Assembly (NCBI GenBank): GCA_950295325.1 | Contig: OX485803.1 | Location: 44,097,554-44,161,553 of the forward strand | Source: Polytrichum commune | Taxonomy: Eukaryota; Streptophyta; Polytrichopsida; Polytrichales; Polytrichaceae | DNA: 64,000 bases | Direction: 5' to 3' | In this document: positions 1-12,139 of the stretch, piece by piece | Layout: every line of letters starts with the position of its first letter | Position numbering within the stretch: the first letter of the stretch is position 1 | Made by a program: the position numbers and the translations under genes | The notes under the pieces: model-generated | Seen by the model: the letters and a program-made list of their open reading frames with translations, nothing else | What the model was told of the DNA's origin: nothing | Database searches by the model: none

Positions 1-32
1 GAAGCTTTGAACATCAACTGGGTTGTTTCTTA

Positions 33-530
33 GGGCCGCTTCACACTATGGATGTTGAAGTTGAGAGGCCGTGGGATTGAATGGCCAAACTTTGTTGAGA
101 GTCCAAAGAAATGGGCTTAAAATAGTCATAGAAATATAGGAATTGGAGCCTTCGGCCGAGCATAGTGTGAAGCCTTCAAAGGCTAAGCCCAAAGTCCAAA
201 GGAAGAAGGAGCATTCCACTTTAATCCCTGCCCAAAACAACCCCTCCAATCTAACGACCAAAATCTTGTCAGTTTTTTATTTTTTTTATAAATAAAAAAT
301 CGACGGTGTCTCGACCATAGTTTGGGTTTTCATTCCCATCCGACCCAAACTTCCTTCGAGGGTTTGTCGCCTTGGTCAAAAGTATTGCCATGTAGGCATT
401 TTAAATTGTGACGGCCTTTGGACTTTGGCCTCTAGTGTGAAGGGTTGAGAGGCCAAATTCTTGGTTCCTTGCAATCTGATTGGTGGAAATCAATGGCTTC
501 TTGATCTTCGGCCATAGTGTGAAGCGGCCC
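33..530. mobile_element. PIF/Harbinger-like MITE, TTA target duplication
   Basis: A 498-bp non-coding element with perfect terminal inverted repeats (GGGCCGCTTCACACTATGG at the left end, its reverse complement at the right end). It is flanked on both sides by TTA (30-32 and 531-533). Short TIRs starting GGG and a three-base TTA duplication are typical of Tourist-like MITEs mobilised by PIF/Harbinger transposases. A further GTGTGAAG motif lies inside near 160-175, so the element may itself be composite. No coding capacity is seen. Confidence 0.85.
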
Positions 531-653
531 TTAAACTCAACCATGTCATGTGTAACTAGCGGTCAATTCTCCCCGTTCATTCGCTCATTGGCTTTGATGG
601 CGCACTGTCAATCTACACTTGCACCTTTAGGTAATCACAAAGGCCATTGCGGT

Positions 654-925
654 GAGAGGAGAGAGGAAATTATTGTATACGAGCGTATCTCTAGTCCATC
701 TAGCATTAAAAAAACTTGACTCCCTATAGGTTTATTGCCGGTTCATCTCAAATGACCTCTAGTAGACAAATTTAGTGATTTCAAAATCAATGATAGTGTC
801 AAATCATTTTTTTTTATAAAAAAAACTTAACTCCAGGATGCATACTATTTCATGGCTTCTATGTTGGATGAATGAGAGGAAACACTCGTGTACAATAATT
901 CCCTCTCTCTCAGCGGCGAGACAAA
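654..925. mobile_element. MITE of the CT-tipped family (copy 1)
   Basis: An inverted-repeat element of about 270 bp. Both ends read AGAGGGAATTATTGTAYACGAG followed by CTCTCATTCATCCAACAT-like sequence facing inward. Other copies or parts lie at 3145-3405, 29008-29275, 29325-29598, 31330-31480 and in the duplication at 31890-32400. The outermost bases are CT/AG-rich. Boundaries are approximate because the ends run into simple repeat. Confidence 0.65.
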
Positions 926-1120
926 ACTATCTCATACCGTAAGCTTACCTCTCATTCATCCAATAAATAAACCATCAAATAGCACATCAGTCAGAGGTTT
1001 CTCTCTTTCATTCATTTGACATTGGAATTAGCTTCGAAAACCCAAAAGTAGCATCAATCAACCAGACTTGATATTAATCAACCACAAATCCATACATGGT
1101 CAAGTTCTTAACATGAATGC
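926..1120. repeat. Partial copy of the CT-tipped MITE
   Basis: Directly follows copy 1 and repeats its internal plan: CTCTCATTCATCCAATAAA near 950, a CATTTGACATTGGAATTAG segment near 1015 as in other copies, then a degraded right end near 1105. It looks like a second, more decayed insertion abutting the first. Confidence 0.45.
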
Positions 1121-1283
1121 ATGAGAGGCATGGTCACATGCAACAACTCCTCTCGACCCTGGGACTATCATAACCCCACTTTAGAATTCACAAAGTTATT
1201 TATCTTAATGCGAGTGACCAACATTTATGGTCGAGCAATGTTGACACATATTGTTTACTCAAACAAAGAGAAATCCAAAAAAC

Positions 1284-1286
<3 letters not shown>

Positions 1287-1334
<48 letters not shown>

Positions 1335-1336
1335 AG
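1287..1336. repeat. Compound (CT)n-(TA)n microsatellite
   Basis: An uninterrupted CT tract of about 13 units followed immediately by a TA tract of about 10 units. The surrounding reading frame that crosses it is a by-product of the dinucleotide repeat. Confidence 0.9.
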
Positions 1337-3144
1337 TGGCCGCCACATAATGGACGGCAAATCCTATTCATGATGGATTGTGTCAATCATGAAGAGCATA
1401 AAGTTTCCATGATCCGTGACAACAAGAAAGCACAAAGCATTCATGCGTCAAGACAACTATCAATTATCAAACGACCTAGATTAGATTCTTCTACTACGTT
1501 TAACAATCATTCAATGGATTAGCCAACCTTTAAGCAATATAACGTACTTGTTGGTGAGGTTTTGGTATGATGTGAAATCCTCCAAAGTAGGCCACCGTCT
1601 ACCTTAGTGTGTAATTTCAGGCCTTGGAACACATCATGTTGTATACTAATTTAAAGAAGTAGGAAATATAAATATCGTGACAAAAAGCATACAGCAAGTG
1701 AAAAAATGGAAATGGGAAAGAGAGGTGAAAGGTGGGGTGTAAGGTAGACATGTGCTATTTGAATATATTTTTCTCTCTGCGTCCACTTCGTACAATATAA
1801 GCAAATCCAAATTGTGGCCATAGCCATTTGCCTCGTAATATTTGGAGTCGATATGAATATCTTATTCATTTTCAAAGTGAAGATTCTCATGCTCATTAAG
1901 TGGTTGCATAGGTCTCCCCCCCAGTCACATTGACTATTGAACCTTAGAATGGTTAGCATATTTTGAGCACGGAGATCGATTCTTACTAAACACATGTTCT
2001 TTTTTGGTGCATGTTCTTAGATCCACATTAACAACATACCACTCAAGTGTAGGTGTCCATATTTTTGTTGTGTTGGACTTGGGCACATCTACCTTAGTGT
2101 GAGGTGGTTGGTGCAGTCCCATCAACTCAAGTAATTTTGCAACCTTTTGGTAATATAAGAGTGTGCCCATCATTTTTACCTATATAGATATAGATATAGA
2201 TATCATAAGCTTTGTGGCTTTTTGAAGGTATGACAACATGTTTGTTTTTTCATTTATAACTAAAATGGCTCATTTTCACTAGTTATGCTATGGAAGGTAT
2301 TGCTTGCAAAGTCTTGGGCAAGTAAATGTTCTCTTCAAGCCCTCTTTATCATATTTAGTGAATAATAAGAAATTTGTTGATGTATGATGAGACAACTATG
2401 TCGTTAACCTTATAAAGCTCAAATAGTCAATGTTGGTACATATATATATCCGGTTTTGTGGGCATGCCTATAGATACATTGGTGTGATTGTTTCATGCTT
2501 TGAAACTTAGTATATAGCAGGGGTCCCAATGTCAGTTGAGGATTGCAAAAAACATGAGCACTAGAAACGACGCACACAAAACAAAAATCTCCTACTAATC
2601 ATCACCTCATTTGATCATGTGAACCATGGGGAAGGAAGAGTAGCATGTAGGTGTACTTGAAGCACCATGTGGGGAGTTGGCTACAACGTGGACAAATAAA
2701 ATTGGAAAGAGATTGTATCCGCACATATAAGTAAAGAGAGCAATCTTCTTCAAGAGCACTTATCATTTGCACTTGAAACATGTGGCAAGGGAATACTTCG
2801 CTTTTGTCGTGACGTAAATCCCTTGTGTTGTTTGCTCATTCTTTTTTCTTTTCACCAAAATCGTCATGGCATGGAAGAGGGTTATTGCCAAGTGCTAGTG
2901 AATCAACTTTTGATGGTGAGGACTCCACATGCATCATGTAGAAACCCCTAACATCCCAAGGGGATATTTTAGTCCACATCTAACCATATACCACCTAAAT
3001 ACAAGCATTCAAATTACCAATATGTTGGATTTAGACATGCCTACCCTATGTTTAAGAATCCAATATCAAGCTTGGGTTCAACATTGAGTCCACGAGTAAC
3101 ATCCACGAAAGGGTGTTTTGGACCCCAAGTACTCATACCCGAAC
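1337..3144. other. Gene-free stretch
   Basis: No gene or family is recognised here. There is a short (AGATAT)n-type tract near 2181-2202. The phrase CTACCTTAGTGTG appears twice (near 1600 and 2090), probably ends of an unrecognised decayed mini-element. Reading frames on the minus strand (1651-2173) show no domain, no codon-level consistency and no plausible splice structure. Confidence 0.5.
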
Positions 3145-3405
3145 AAGAAAGAGGGAGATGTATCATATACTAACGTATGTCTCATTCATCCAACATAAAA
3201 CCACTGAAACATTATGCAGCCATGAGGTTAATCTTGTTAAGTCAATTTGACACTGAAATTAACTGCAAAAACCCGGAATCAATCTACTCATGACCATTTG
3301 AAACGAATCGATCACAACCCTATAGGGTCAAAGTTTTTACGTCAGTTGGATGAGAGTTTTTACACTCGTATACAAAAACTCTCTCTCCCTCTCTCTCACA
3401 CCGAC
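3145..3405. mobile_element. MITE of the CT-tipped family (copy 2)
   Basis: Matches the 654-925 element in layout: a left end with GAGGGAGATGTATCATATAC and TCTCATTCATCCAACATAA, an inner CAATTTGACACTGAAATTAA, and a right end with TTGGATGAGAGTTTTTACAC, CTCGTATACAAAAACTCTC and a CT-rich tip. It is diverged and I see no clear target duplication. Confidence 0.6.
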
Positions 3406-3589
3406 CCGAATGTAAACCACCCCTAAAGAGTGTAACAATCGTTTACAACAAGTGGAAAATGAGAATGGGAGAAGTGAGAGGACAAAGACAAGGATGGTTG
3501 GGCGGCGATGTGCCATGACCACGGGGGGAGGGTGAGGTAGTTGGCACCGTCCCATCATACCAAGTCATTAGCAGCTATTTCGTCGTAGT

Positions 3590-3614
3590 AGAATAATAGT
3601 AATAATAATAATAA
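3590..3614. repeat. (TAA)n microsatellite
   Basis: A run of AATAGTAATAATAATAATAA. A near-identical tract with the same AGTAATAATAATAATAA core occurs at 24306-24323. Confidence 0.9.
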
Positions 3615-3784
3615 GGAGCTCCACGTGCGACCAGACATGGCGACGCACTCTTCTTTCTCCCCCGCCCGCATTGCCAACGTCTGCTCTAACTTACTGCTTG
3701 AAAACGGTGCTGCTGATCCATTCGATGATTCAACTCCTCAAGAAACGAAATCACTGAAATAAAAAAATGAAAAAGAAACGAAAC

Positions 3785-4330
3785 GGCGGCCAGTGAAAAC
3801 GGAAGCTCCTGCTCATGACTTAATGTAATCATGTGGGCGGATAGGATGCAAATTAAGATGATGGCACGAAGTTGAAACGGAGTGGGTTAAGGAAGAAGTA
3901 AGAGAGAACTTGAGGGCGCGGCAAAGTGAAAATGATCCAAGGGATGGGATTCGTGGCAGTTAAAACGAAGCGAAACGGCCAGTGAAAACGAGAGCTCCCT
4001 GCTCATGGATGAAATGTGGTGCGGATATGATGCAAAGATGTCACGGAGTGGAAACGAACGTAAATTAAACGAGGAGTACAAAAAAGAAATGAAGCGCGTG
4101 GCTAATGATGAATCAAGGGATCGGATGCGTGAAGTTTGTGAACAAAAACAAAAACGAAGCGAAACGGCCGGTGCTAACGAACTTAGCGTCTGCTGATAAA
4201 TCAAATGTGTGCGAATATGATGCAAAGATGCCGCGAAGTTCAAATAAGAGTAAATTAAAAGAACAACTTAAGTCGGGGAGCGCGCGACTAATGATTCGAG
4301 GGGATTGGATTCGTGCAGTTACGGTGTAGG
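3785..4330. repeat. Three tandem copies of a ~185-bp unit
   Basis: Three head-to-tail units begin near 3785, 3974 and 4163, each opening with CGGCCAGTGAAAACG or CGGCCGGTGCTAACG. Shared landmarks follow: GCTCATG-like, GCGGATATGATGCAAAGATG, a GAAACGAACGTAAATTAAA-like stretch, an A/T-rich linker, then a GGGAT-GGAT-CGTG segment and AACGAAGCGAAACGG before the next unit. The copies have drifted and carry indels. Several short frames on both strands are by-products. The array lies about 2.3 kb upstream of the first DUF3455 gene. Confidence 0.75.
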
Positions 4331-6611
4331 CGGGCGATGTGGTCAAAATTTCAGGGGTGATTTGTAAGGGAAGGCTTGGCTGCAGGGCGCCATGGCGGAT
4401 AAGTTAGCTTATTTAATGAGAAAACTGCAGTCGAGTCAACCATAGAGTGTGGCCACTGGTGTGTCGAAGGAGCGCCGAGCCTACTTTAAGCTTGGAAGGG
4501 TATAGGTTAGTGTTCGAGCAATTCCCGGGAACCACTATGAGCTTGAGAAAGACTGCTAGAGTGGAAAAGCGAAAGGGAGGTATTACCTCCGACAAAGCGC
4601 CTAGAGCAGAATTAGTGTGAACGCTAGCTTTCAGTGTACACTAATTAATTAGCACAGGAACGCTGGCTCGGGGTTCACCAAGCTGTAACAGATTAAGGCG
4701 TAGATCAATGTAATGACGTTTCTTTAATTAGTGGAAACGCCAGCGTCAGCTGTTCGTATAATGATATTTTACAAAAATGCTCTGGAGTCGTTTGAATACA
4801 CCTTGTGTACAGGCCAGGTTTCCAGGTTTCTTCGTTTTGACTCTTGGGAAATTAGAAGCAAGTGAGCAGTTAAGTTATGCTGCGCTCGCCGCTGCCTAAT
4901 CTTTCTCCCATCTATGGCCAGTTTGGACGCTGACGAACAGTAATTGGCGGCTTTGAACTGCAGGGCGTACCTTCTACAAAGTGCATCCAAGAAGAAGGCC
5001 TAGTCAATTGGTATAATAAGTATTGGATGGAACAGTTCGAGCTTAGAAAACCGGTACTTGAAATTGTGGAGTCACTACGGGGGTTTTGTAAGTAGTCGGT
5101 AACGTCCGCCTCAATTGGTCAGTTTCCTATTGCTTCTTCGCTCTTAAAACAGCTGCTTAACACGGTGCTTAACACGGTGCTTAACAGGACCCTAAGCGGG
5201 AATGGCAAGTTTTATAGTCAAGACGTTGTGAACAACTAACTGCTAGTGTGGACAGACGGACGGTGTGGATAAACAACAACGAATAATTTAATAGAGAAAG
5301 GAACCTTGGCACAGCAGACGCTTATATAATACTACAAACGTCGTGAGGGGGATGATAGACTCTGGACAACGTGCAATTCCACGTTGGTAGTATAAGCTTT
5401 AAAGCTTACAACGCTTGTAGCATTCTTTCAAGCGAGTCTGTGTTATTCTGCACGCTCCTATTCATCGCTTTTGTTTTTCAATTTGAGGTGAATGAAATAT
5501 TCCTTCCCTTAAAATGAGCTTGGTGCAATCCTAGACTTGTGCCGAGGAGTTAGGATGTCGATGAGTCTGGCTGAATGACAGTAGTGGCACAACTTACAAA
5601 CTTAAACAAGTTATATGAAGTGCAGATAGTGAAGCTATCCGATTCTAGAACTCATTCGCAGCTTTTCACACAAGCTTACTTTCTCATATTGTTGCTCTCA
5701 TTGCGCTGCTCTTCAGGTGCCGACACTGGTTCAGCCGTTTCGTCCGATTGCCTTTCCATTCCAGTAGACTCCCGTGGACTTCATCTGGAGAATACATACA
5801 TCTTGCATTTCTGTAGAACTTGACGCTGTTTTACATCAAAAGGTTCGTTTCTGTCCTTTGTATTGTTGCTCTCAGTTGTGTGAAAACGTCGTCAAGGACG
5901 TCTCACTTATTTGTTCCTGAACAATCGAAGTCTTGCAATCAGCTAAAACTCTTTCTAGCAACAGAGAGGATGTCTACATTTTGCGCACGGATCTCTTAAC
6001 GTGATGAGATCGCTTTGAGGAAACTCTTCAAAGTCCTTGTAACAATGGAGTCATAATTTCAGCGGGAGCAAGAATTTTCCCTGTTGAACCAGTTGTGACT
6101 TGTTGGAAGCTCGATCGCGTCCGGTGTACTCTCTTGTTTAATTTCTGACGCTTTGCTGCAGTTTCGATTGGAAAAAAACCTTCTGCATTGACTATCCTTG
6201 TTTGCTCCTCTTCAATATTTTCGGAGTTTCAAACTTGGCTTGCAGTTTCATCTCGGTTGTTGCTGATTTAGACAACCATTCCTTTGGTAGCTGCAGAAAT
6301 TGTTTATATAAACCTAGAATAACCTATCTGTTTCTTTCTCCCACTTGTCAGCTATATATTCTTGGAGGCCTTCACTGTGTGGCGGTTGAAAGGCACTTCA
6401 AGTGGTTTAATGAGTTGAACTTGCAGAGAAAATGGAGGCGACGCGACTTTTTCCCACATTTCTTGTTTACCTCGACCACATTTTAGTTCAGAGAGGCCCG
6501 CATGAGCAAGACTGTTAAAATTGAAATTGGTGGCATTTGCAGATTTTGTGAGGACTTGGAGTTACGCAGGAAGGCTAAGCTAAGCACGTGAGGGATTCTC
6601 AATCTATCGAG
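4331..6611. other. Upstream region of the DUF3455 gene, no gene seen
   Basis: No recognisable coding sequence. At 5155-5196 there are three short tandem repeats of CTTAACACGGTG. The stretch from about 5400 to 6600 is pyrimidine-rich in places and could hold an unrecognised 5' UTR exon with introns of the downstream gene, but nothing in the sequence fixes this. The small frames at 5575-5823 and 6202-6486 match no family I know. Confidence 0.4.
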
Positions 6612-8334
6612 ATGTCAAGACCGGCAGTATTCTCGTTGATTCTTGTGATATTGCAGTGCCATATGGCATTGGCTGTGTCGTCTTCTATTTTCCCTCTTCC
6701 GGCTGGCTTCAGGTTGATCCCTGTTTTTGGAGTGAATAATGGAGAAATTGCAAAGCCGTTTGCCATTTCTTTGAGGAACCTATTTGAGCACACGTTGTCT
6801 AACTGTTGCCATAGTGTACCTCATTGCAAATAAAATTGTTGGTAATTTTGTGGTCGCTATATGTGAGTAGCTGGGTTGAACGTCCGGGCTCGATTGTAAC
6901 GCATAGAATTATCTATCTGGTTATCTGACCGTTTTCACTCTTATATGCAGTCTGACACTATCAACGAATACTTCAAATGGAAAGCAGTTCTATGAATGTG
7001 AAAGAGGGGTATGGGTGAAGGGAGGGTCATCTGCAGACCTCCTTGATTCCAATAATTCAAAGTTTGGGAGCTATGTGTCTGTTTATAATGCCACCAGTAA
7101 GAGGTCATCTTTCAAGTGGACGATCACAAATTCCCCAGGAGTTGCAATCGAATCTGGACACGCTACAAGTGGCGTCACAGGTGTATTTTCTTTGCCTTTT
7201 AAAAGCAAGTTGGCTTCATTTTCAATTGCCTTATGTGACCAATTTCTCTTCCAATTAGTGATGTGCGTCCTCTCTTCCTCTCAGAAGACTGGTCCATTAG
7301 AATGTTTAGTGTTCATATTCAACCCACCATGATATGATATAGCTTTGCTGGGTCTGATCAGGTGGCCTGAGTTTGTTGAATTAACCTCTGTGACTACTAC
7401 TCTATCATGTAGGCTGCGTGATATCAACAATGAAAACCTCCCGGAAGACCGCTATTGCACAATACCTAGCAGAGGTGAATAGCCATCAGAACGCTGGAGA
7501 CGCCTCCTTATTCTCCTATGTTGCGCTCACTCGGACATACGGAGGTGCACCTCCAGCGAACTCCGTGTGCAAGGTCGATGAATCTTCTTTAGGGATCCCA
7601 TTTTCTGGGGTTTTTGAATTCTACTCGCAAGATGCGTTAGCCCCTCCCGTTCCTCAGGAGCTTCAGCCCAAGGGCATGTTGTTGCAGGCATCTTTTGTGA
7701 AAGGCAAGGTTGTATACACGTATGACGGCAAAACATGGAATCAGAGAGGTGTGATAGCTACAATCACAGATGTAGCAGGAGGAACTGTGTTGGGAAAGTT
7801 TGGAAATATCGTGAAGGCAGATCAGTACGGGAGTAATTTGCATTGGCAGTTTCAGAACCCCAATTTCTGGTTAACAGGCAAGGTTTCTTCCAAACCTTAC
7901 AGCTATGGCGCCAACGCATACCCTTGGCAGTTGATGACGATCACAACGACAGGAGGAACCCTGTAAGTTGCAAATTTATTAAACCTAACCGCGCATTATA
8001 CTCCGTCTTATGTGCTTCAGCAAGTCATCATGCTTTCATTAATCGATACTCAAAACTCTGTAAAATAAAGCTGAATGAAATTATAAGCTAAGCAATTTCA
8101 CCCGAAATCTACATCTCAAAAGCTTTGGCTGTAGATTTTGCTTCAATATTTCTGAGCTTTGTGGGTTGTAACTGTTTCAATTTCTGTTTTGAAACCGACA
8201 GGCCCGCCATTGGAGCCTACAAGAATGTACAGCTGACATCTACGAGAGGAGGGATTCCACCTCAGGCCTTGGGAGCCACTGCAGGCATGACCTGGAAGTC
8301 TCCATTCACAGGGTTATTCTGGTTCTATCAATAA
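6612..8334 (+). CDS. Secreted protein with two tandem DUF3455 domains (gene 1)
   Basis: Four exons, 6612-6712, 6951-7180, 7413-7962 and 8202-8334, join in frame (intron phases 2, 1, 2) to give 337 aa. Residues 1-22 form a signal peptide with a long hydrophobic core (VFSLILVILQ), which decides the start over an upstream in-frame ATG. Domain 1 (about 27-185) shows the DUF3455 pattern: FPLPAGF, then FYEC-RGVW, then TYGGAPPANSVC and a closing VFEFY. Domain 2 (about 188-337) repeats it: VPQELQPKGM, VVYTYDGKTW, YPWQLMTITTTGG, LTSTRGGIPPQ and the final FTGLFWFY. Domain 1 has Cys50 and Cys163 where the family usually has its two cysteines; domain 2 has neither. DUF3455 has no assigned activity that I know of, so function is unknown; location is probably the cell wall or apoplast. 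The same exon structure occurs in the inverted gene at 18294-21353. Confidence 0.88.
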
Positions 8335-8958
8335 ACATTGAACGAGAAGAGCACAGTTGCAAGAATTCTTATCCACAAGGCCAACATATGCTTTTGTTGT
8401 ACAAATAGAAGACATCTCTCAAAGATCGATGTTGCAGTATCATTTGTAACTTCACTAGGTTTAGCGGAAGAAACTCAGTTGGAGTCACTACATAAAATTG
8501 TATGCCCAGAGACTTGGCAGAAGTGCTTGAACGTCATTGTCGGCCGTTGCTAAAGAGGCATCTCATGTGGCATCGCATACTATGTGACTCCAGAAATTAT
8601 AAATACTACCTAATTGTCCCTGAGCATGATTGGCATGTCTAATTGTCCCTGGTTTTGCTTTCTTCCATGTTGTGCAAAATGTTGAATATGCTTAGCACGT
8701 ATACGTAATATAGGGTGTATTTCCATTTGAAAGATGCAACGGAAGTCTGATGTCATGAAGAATCTAAGGCACAACTTTAGTTCTCCACGAGCATCAATTT
8801 TGAATAGATTTTTCACTCCCTCCACCTTGTGATACGAGACTTTTTACAAAGTGTAAAGTACAAAGTGGGAAGTACAAAGTTGAAGGTCTAAATATGAAGA
8901 CCCCTAAAAGTGTCTCACCTATGTGGAGAATGTGGTGCCAACTTCCGAGGTGACATTA
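8335..8958. other. 3' flank of gene 1, no gene
   Basis: Probably the 3' untranslated region and terminator of the DUF3455 gene, then unassigned sequence. A short direct repeat (ACAAAGTGTAAAGTACAAAG and similar) lies near 8846-8882. No coding signal on either strand. Confidence 0.4.
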
Positions 8959-9322
8959 AGGTATGCGGGTGTTATGTAGTTACTTTTCTTAATTGGAGCC
9001 TATATGTGATTGGTATGTGGTTTGGCGAGGATCGAAGAGCAAACATCACAATGACACATGTTTAACAGAGATTAGACTACGTCTTCAAATATTAATAACT
9101 TCTTTACACCCCATAGTGAATGCAATTGTGAGGACCTATGTACTATCCAGTTAAGAAATCAACAAACATGCACTTCTGATAACCGGAATTAAAGCAAGGG
9201 AGGTCCAGTTTTTGCATATGCTTCACCGTAGGTTTGCTAATGCAACACGAGTTTTGTTGTGTAAATCTAATCAATAGAAGTTGCAGAACATGAAAACGAA
9301 ACCATATAACACCCACATACCT
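8959..9322. mobile_element. MITE with AGGTATGTGGGTGTTAT ends (copy 1)
   Basis: Terminal inverted repeats read AGGTATGCGGGTGTTAT at the left and the reverse complement of AGGTATGTGGGTGTTAT at the right, with TTA/TAA-type bases just outside. The interior, read on the minus strand, contains AATCAAC-AAACATGCACTTC-like and ATTAATAACTTC segments that recur in copies at 26007-26380, 47495-47892, 29598-29930 (partial) and 34980-35100 (fragment). No coding capacity. Confidence 0.75.
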
Positions 9323-9608
9323 TAGTGTTTTGTTCTCGCTTCTTAATGGATTCACAGCCTTAGTCAAGAGCTGCATTTCTCAGTTATTCAGGTGGATCCA
9401 ACATCCATGTGTTTCTGTTGAGATGAAATGGTTCACACCTAAATTGTACTTGAAGTTAAACTATAAGAATTGCCATTGTCAAATGTGCATCTTATGGGTC
9501 TCACGTGTTTTAGCATTGTGTGCCAATTACAAGAATGGTGGAGTCTATTATGTAAGGCATTTAAACACCCCCAATGAGCTTTGACTAGAGGTATCGACGT
9601 TGGCATGA

Positions 9609-9851
9609 GTTAGATGCCCACCTCTTTGAATTGGGCCCCCACCACTATTACCAAGGTAAAGGGATTCAAGTAAAAAAAATGATACCCATAGGTTTGTGGT
9701 TTATTCATTTCAAGTGGGTCTTTCTAGACTTTGACGCTAAATTTGGGGTCAAGTTTTCCAAAAAAGAAATATACATGCTATAATAGAATTGCATGCATTT
9801 TCACCTCAATTAATAATGATAGGGACCCAATTCAAGGGATGGGCATCTAAC
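9609..9851. mobile_element. MITE with GTTAGATGCCCA inverted ends
   Basis: A 243-bp element bounded by GTTAGATGCCCACCTCTTTG at the left and its near reverse complement at the right (CAAGGGATGGGCATCTAAC). The TIRs extend about 30 bp with a few mismatches (…GAATTGGGYCCC). The interior is AT-rich and non-coding. Only one copy was noticed. Confidence 0.7.
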
Positions 9852-12139
9852 CTTGGCTCTCAACGCTGTCGGGTAGAGAGGGTTCCGCCTTGGGAAAGCA
9901 CTGGGCTTCTGGCTGCAACTAGATTTTATCGGACCCGTCGAATCTTCCGGTCTTCTAGTCTTCAATTTCTTCAATTTCTTCTAATCTTCAACCTCTTTCC
10001 CGTCGACCTATCCTGTTGTGGCTCTATATGGGTAAAGGGTAAAGGTAGTGTGATAAGAAACCACGGGCTTCGGACGGGTAAAACGGGACGTCAAAACACG
10101 AGCTGACGTCCGAAAGATTGGCTCCTAAACTTTCAAACCCACGGTGACCAGCAATCGCGCCTCACCAGTGGGAACGACAGAAAACAACCTTGTGGGTGAT
10201 CAATCCCACTTCGTTGTTACAAACAACCTTGTGGGTCATTAATCCCACTTCGTTGTCACACAGGAAACAAATTACGATGCAGAAATGAAATGCAACTAGC
10301 CTCCAAAACCGGCTTGGAATCACACACACAAGAAAAAGACAACGTGCCACAAGCAACCACACATTCAAGTCTTGAAGCCTTCAATTCTTCAATCTGTCCG
10401 TCTTCTATGGTCGGTCGAAGTCTCAGCTCTTCTTTTAAGAACCAACAGACTTCCCTCCACTCAAACAAGCATAAATCTTGATTGCTAACTTCCAAAACAA
10501 CAAGTGAGATCTCTCATGAATCACAAATCCCTCGTATTTTATTTCATATTCTTTTCAAAACAACTCACACCGTGAGCTTCGAATCCACTTCTCTCTCTCA
10601 ACTTCTCTCCCACAATAATCACATAACATCTTTCCTTCACCACCTCTCTCTATCCATGCGAGAGACAAAGTTCTCTCTTATCTTCATCACATGGCTTCTA
10701 ATCACCCATTGGTCCAAAAAGTAACTCAAGATAAACTAAGTAAGACTAAAAAATGTAAAGTAAAAGCAACACTAAGAGTAAATTGTGAGTAAACAAAAGG
10801 ATAAAGGTAACTATCCACTTCTATCCACTTTTATCCTTTGGTAAAGGTAACTAAGAGTAAACTATGAGTAATTAAAAAGGTAATCTACTTCTATTCTTTA
10901 TTATTTTTCTCCAAGACCAAGAATCACAATGCAATATTAAATACGTACACATCTATATAGTGTACGTATTTATATTACGACAACGCCTAGTCTAAGTAGT
11001 TGGACCCATAAGCTCTACCATGCTCCAACTTCTTCTAGGACAGTTAGCTCCATTCTCAACTCTCTTGGAATGCACATGGTGTGGCAGTAGCCCACAATGT
11101 GGTGCCCAACATGTCATTCTAGCCATGGGTGCCAGAGTATTGGGGGCCAGTTTGTAGTGAGAAAACAACTACCATGCAAAGTTTATTTGGACATGATTTC
11201 TTCTAGTGAGTGTGCACACATGCCAACTAAGGTAGGTGCACTTATTTAAGTTTGTGACCTATTATGAGCATCTTACAATAAGGGTATAATGGACACAAAA
11301 CATATACTACTGTACATGCAGTTTTCAAAATAAAACCTAAAAAGCTAAATTGAGGCAAATGCATGACCAAAGTGCACACACAACAAGGACACATTGCATA
11401 GGATTTCGTGACAATTACAAGTGAGTGGACACTCCAACAACATTAGATAAGACCATTGCTTTGCCAAATTTCCACTTTAATGAACTATATATAAGGCATC
11501 ATAAACAAGTGCAACACAAACATATACCCCACTATATAACCACAGTGAATTTAGATTTGTTTAATTTTGGAACTCTGAAAGAATTGAGACTTGATACAAA
11601 TGTGTTGGATTGCATGTTGCTTGAATCCCGGCCACTTTGAATGACCAATCCAACAAGAAAATTGACACAAAAATCGGATCACTCTAAGTACCCAAACTCA
11701 CAAAGTGTTGGGGAAAGATGCGACTGCCTTAGAAAGTTGAAGAAGAAGAAGAAGAAGTAATAACTTGAGAATGAAGACAAGTGTTCTTCCCAAGTGTATG
11801 CTATGGTCACAGAGTGATATGTACACGATGCGTACATTTCAGAAGAGAGATCCCTGGTCCCCACGGTGCCACGACGCCATGATGCCACCACCGCACCGCA
11901 GTTTCGAACGATTCAATCATTCCCTGCAAAAATTTAAAGTTAGAGAATGTTTTGTGCTGCAAACTACAAGAAAGAATCATCTTCCTCATCGCCCCTTCAA
12001 TCAATAATAATTCCTTCTGCTAATTAATTCCGCAACTAAGTAATGATGCTCAATTCCACACTCCGCATTTTGCAATTGTGAGTGGCTGTTGTGAGCCCCG
12101 TTGGCTCGATTAGTTCATTTCCAGAGAATTCGTTGGAGT
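9852..12139. other. Gene-free stretch
   Basis: No gene recognised. At 10183-10256 a 36-bp unit is duplicated in tandem; each unit folds as GTGGG-loop-CCCAC. Near 10803-10855 a short ATCCACTTCTATCCACTTTT-type repeat occurs, and a (GAA)n tract lies near 11739-11757. The reading frames at 10290-10724 and 11425-12007 show no domain. Confidence 0.45.
10183..10256. repeat. Tandem pair of 36-bp hairpin units
   Basis: Two adjacent copies of ACAACCTTGTGGGT-AT-AATCCCAC-TTCGTTGT (10183-10217 and 10220-10256) differ at about two positions. In each, GTGGG pairs with CCCAC and the outer ACAAC pairs loosely with GTTGT, so each can form a short stem-loop. No function is assigned. Confidence 0.7.

Noticed and set aside
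1121-1522. 133-codon frame crossing the CT/TA microsatellite
   Set aside because: The middle is SLSLSL-YIYIY from dinucleotide repeats; the rest has no domain.
9852-12139. Possible protein gene from frames at 9789-10106 and 10290-10724
   Set aside because: No domain, the duplicated hairpin interrupts the frames, and composition does not differ from surrounding intergenic DNA.
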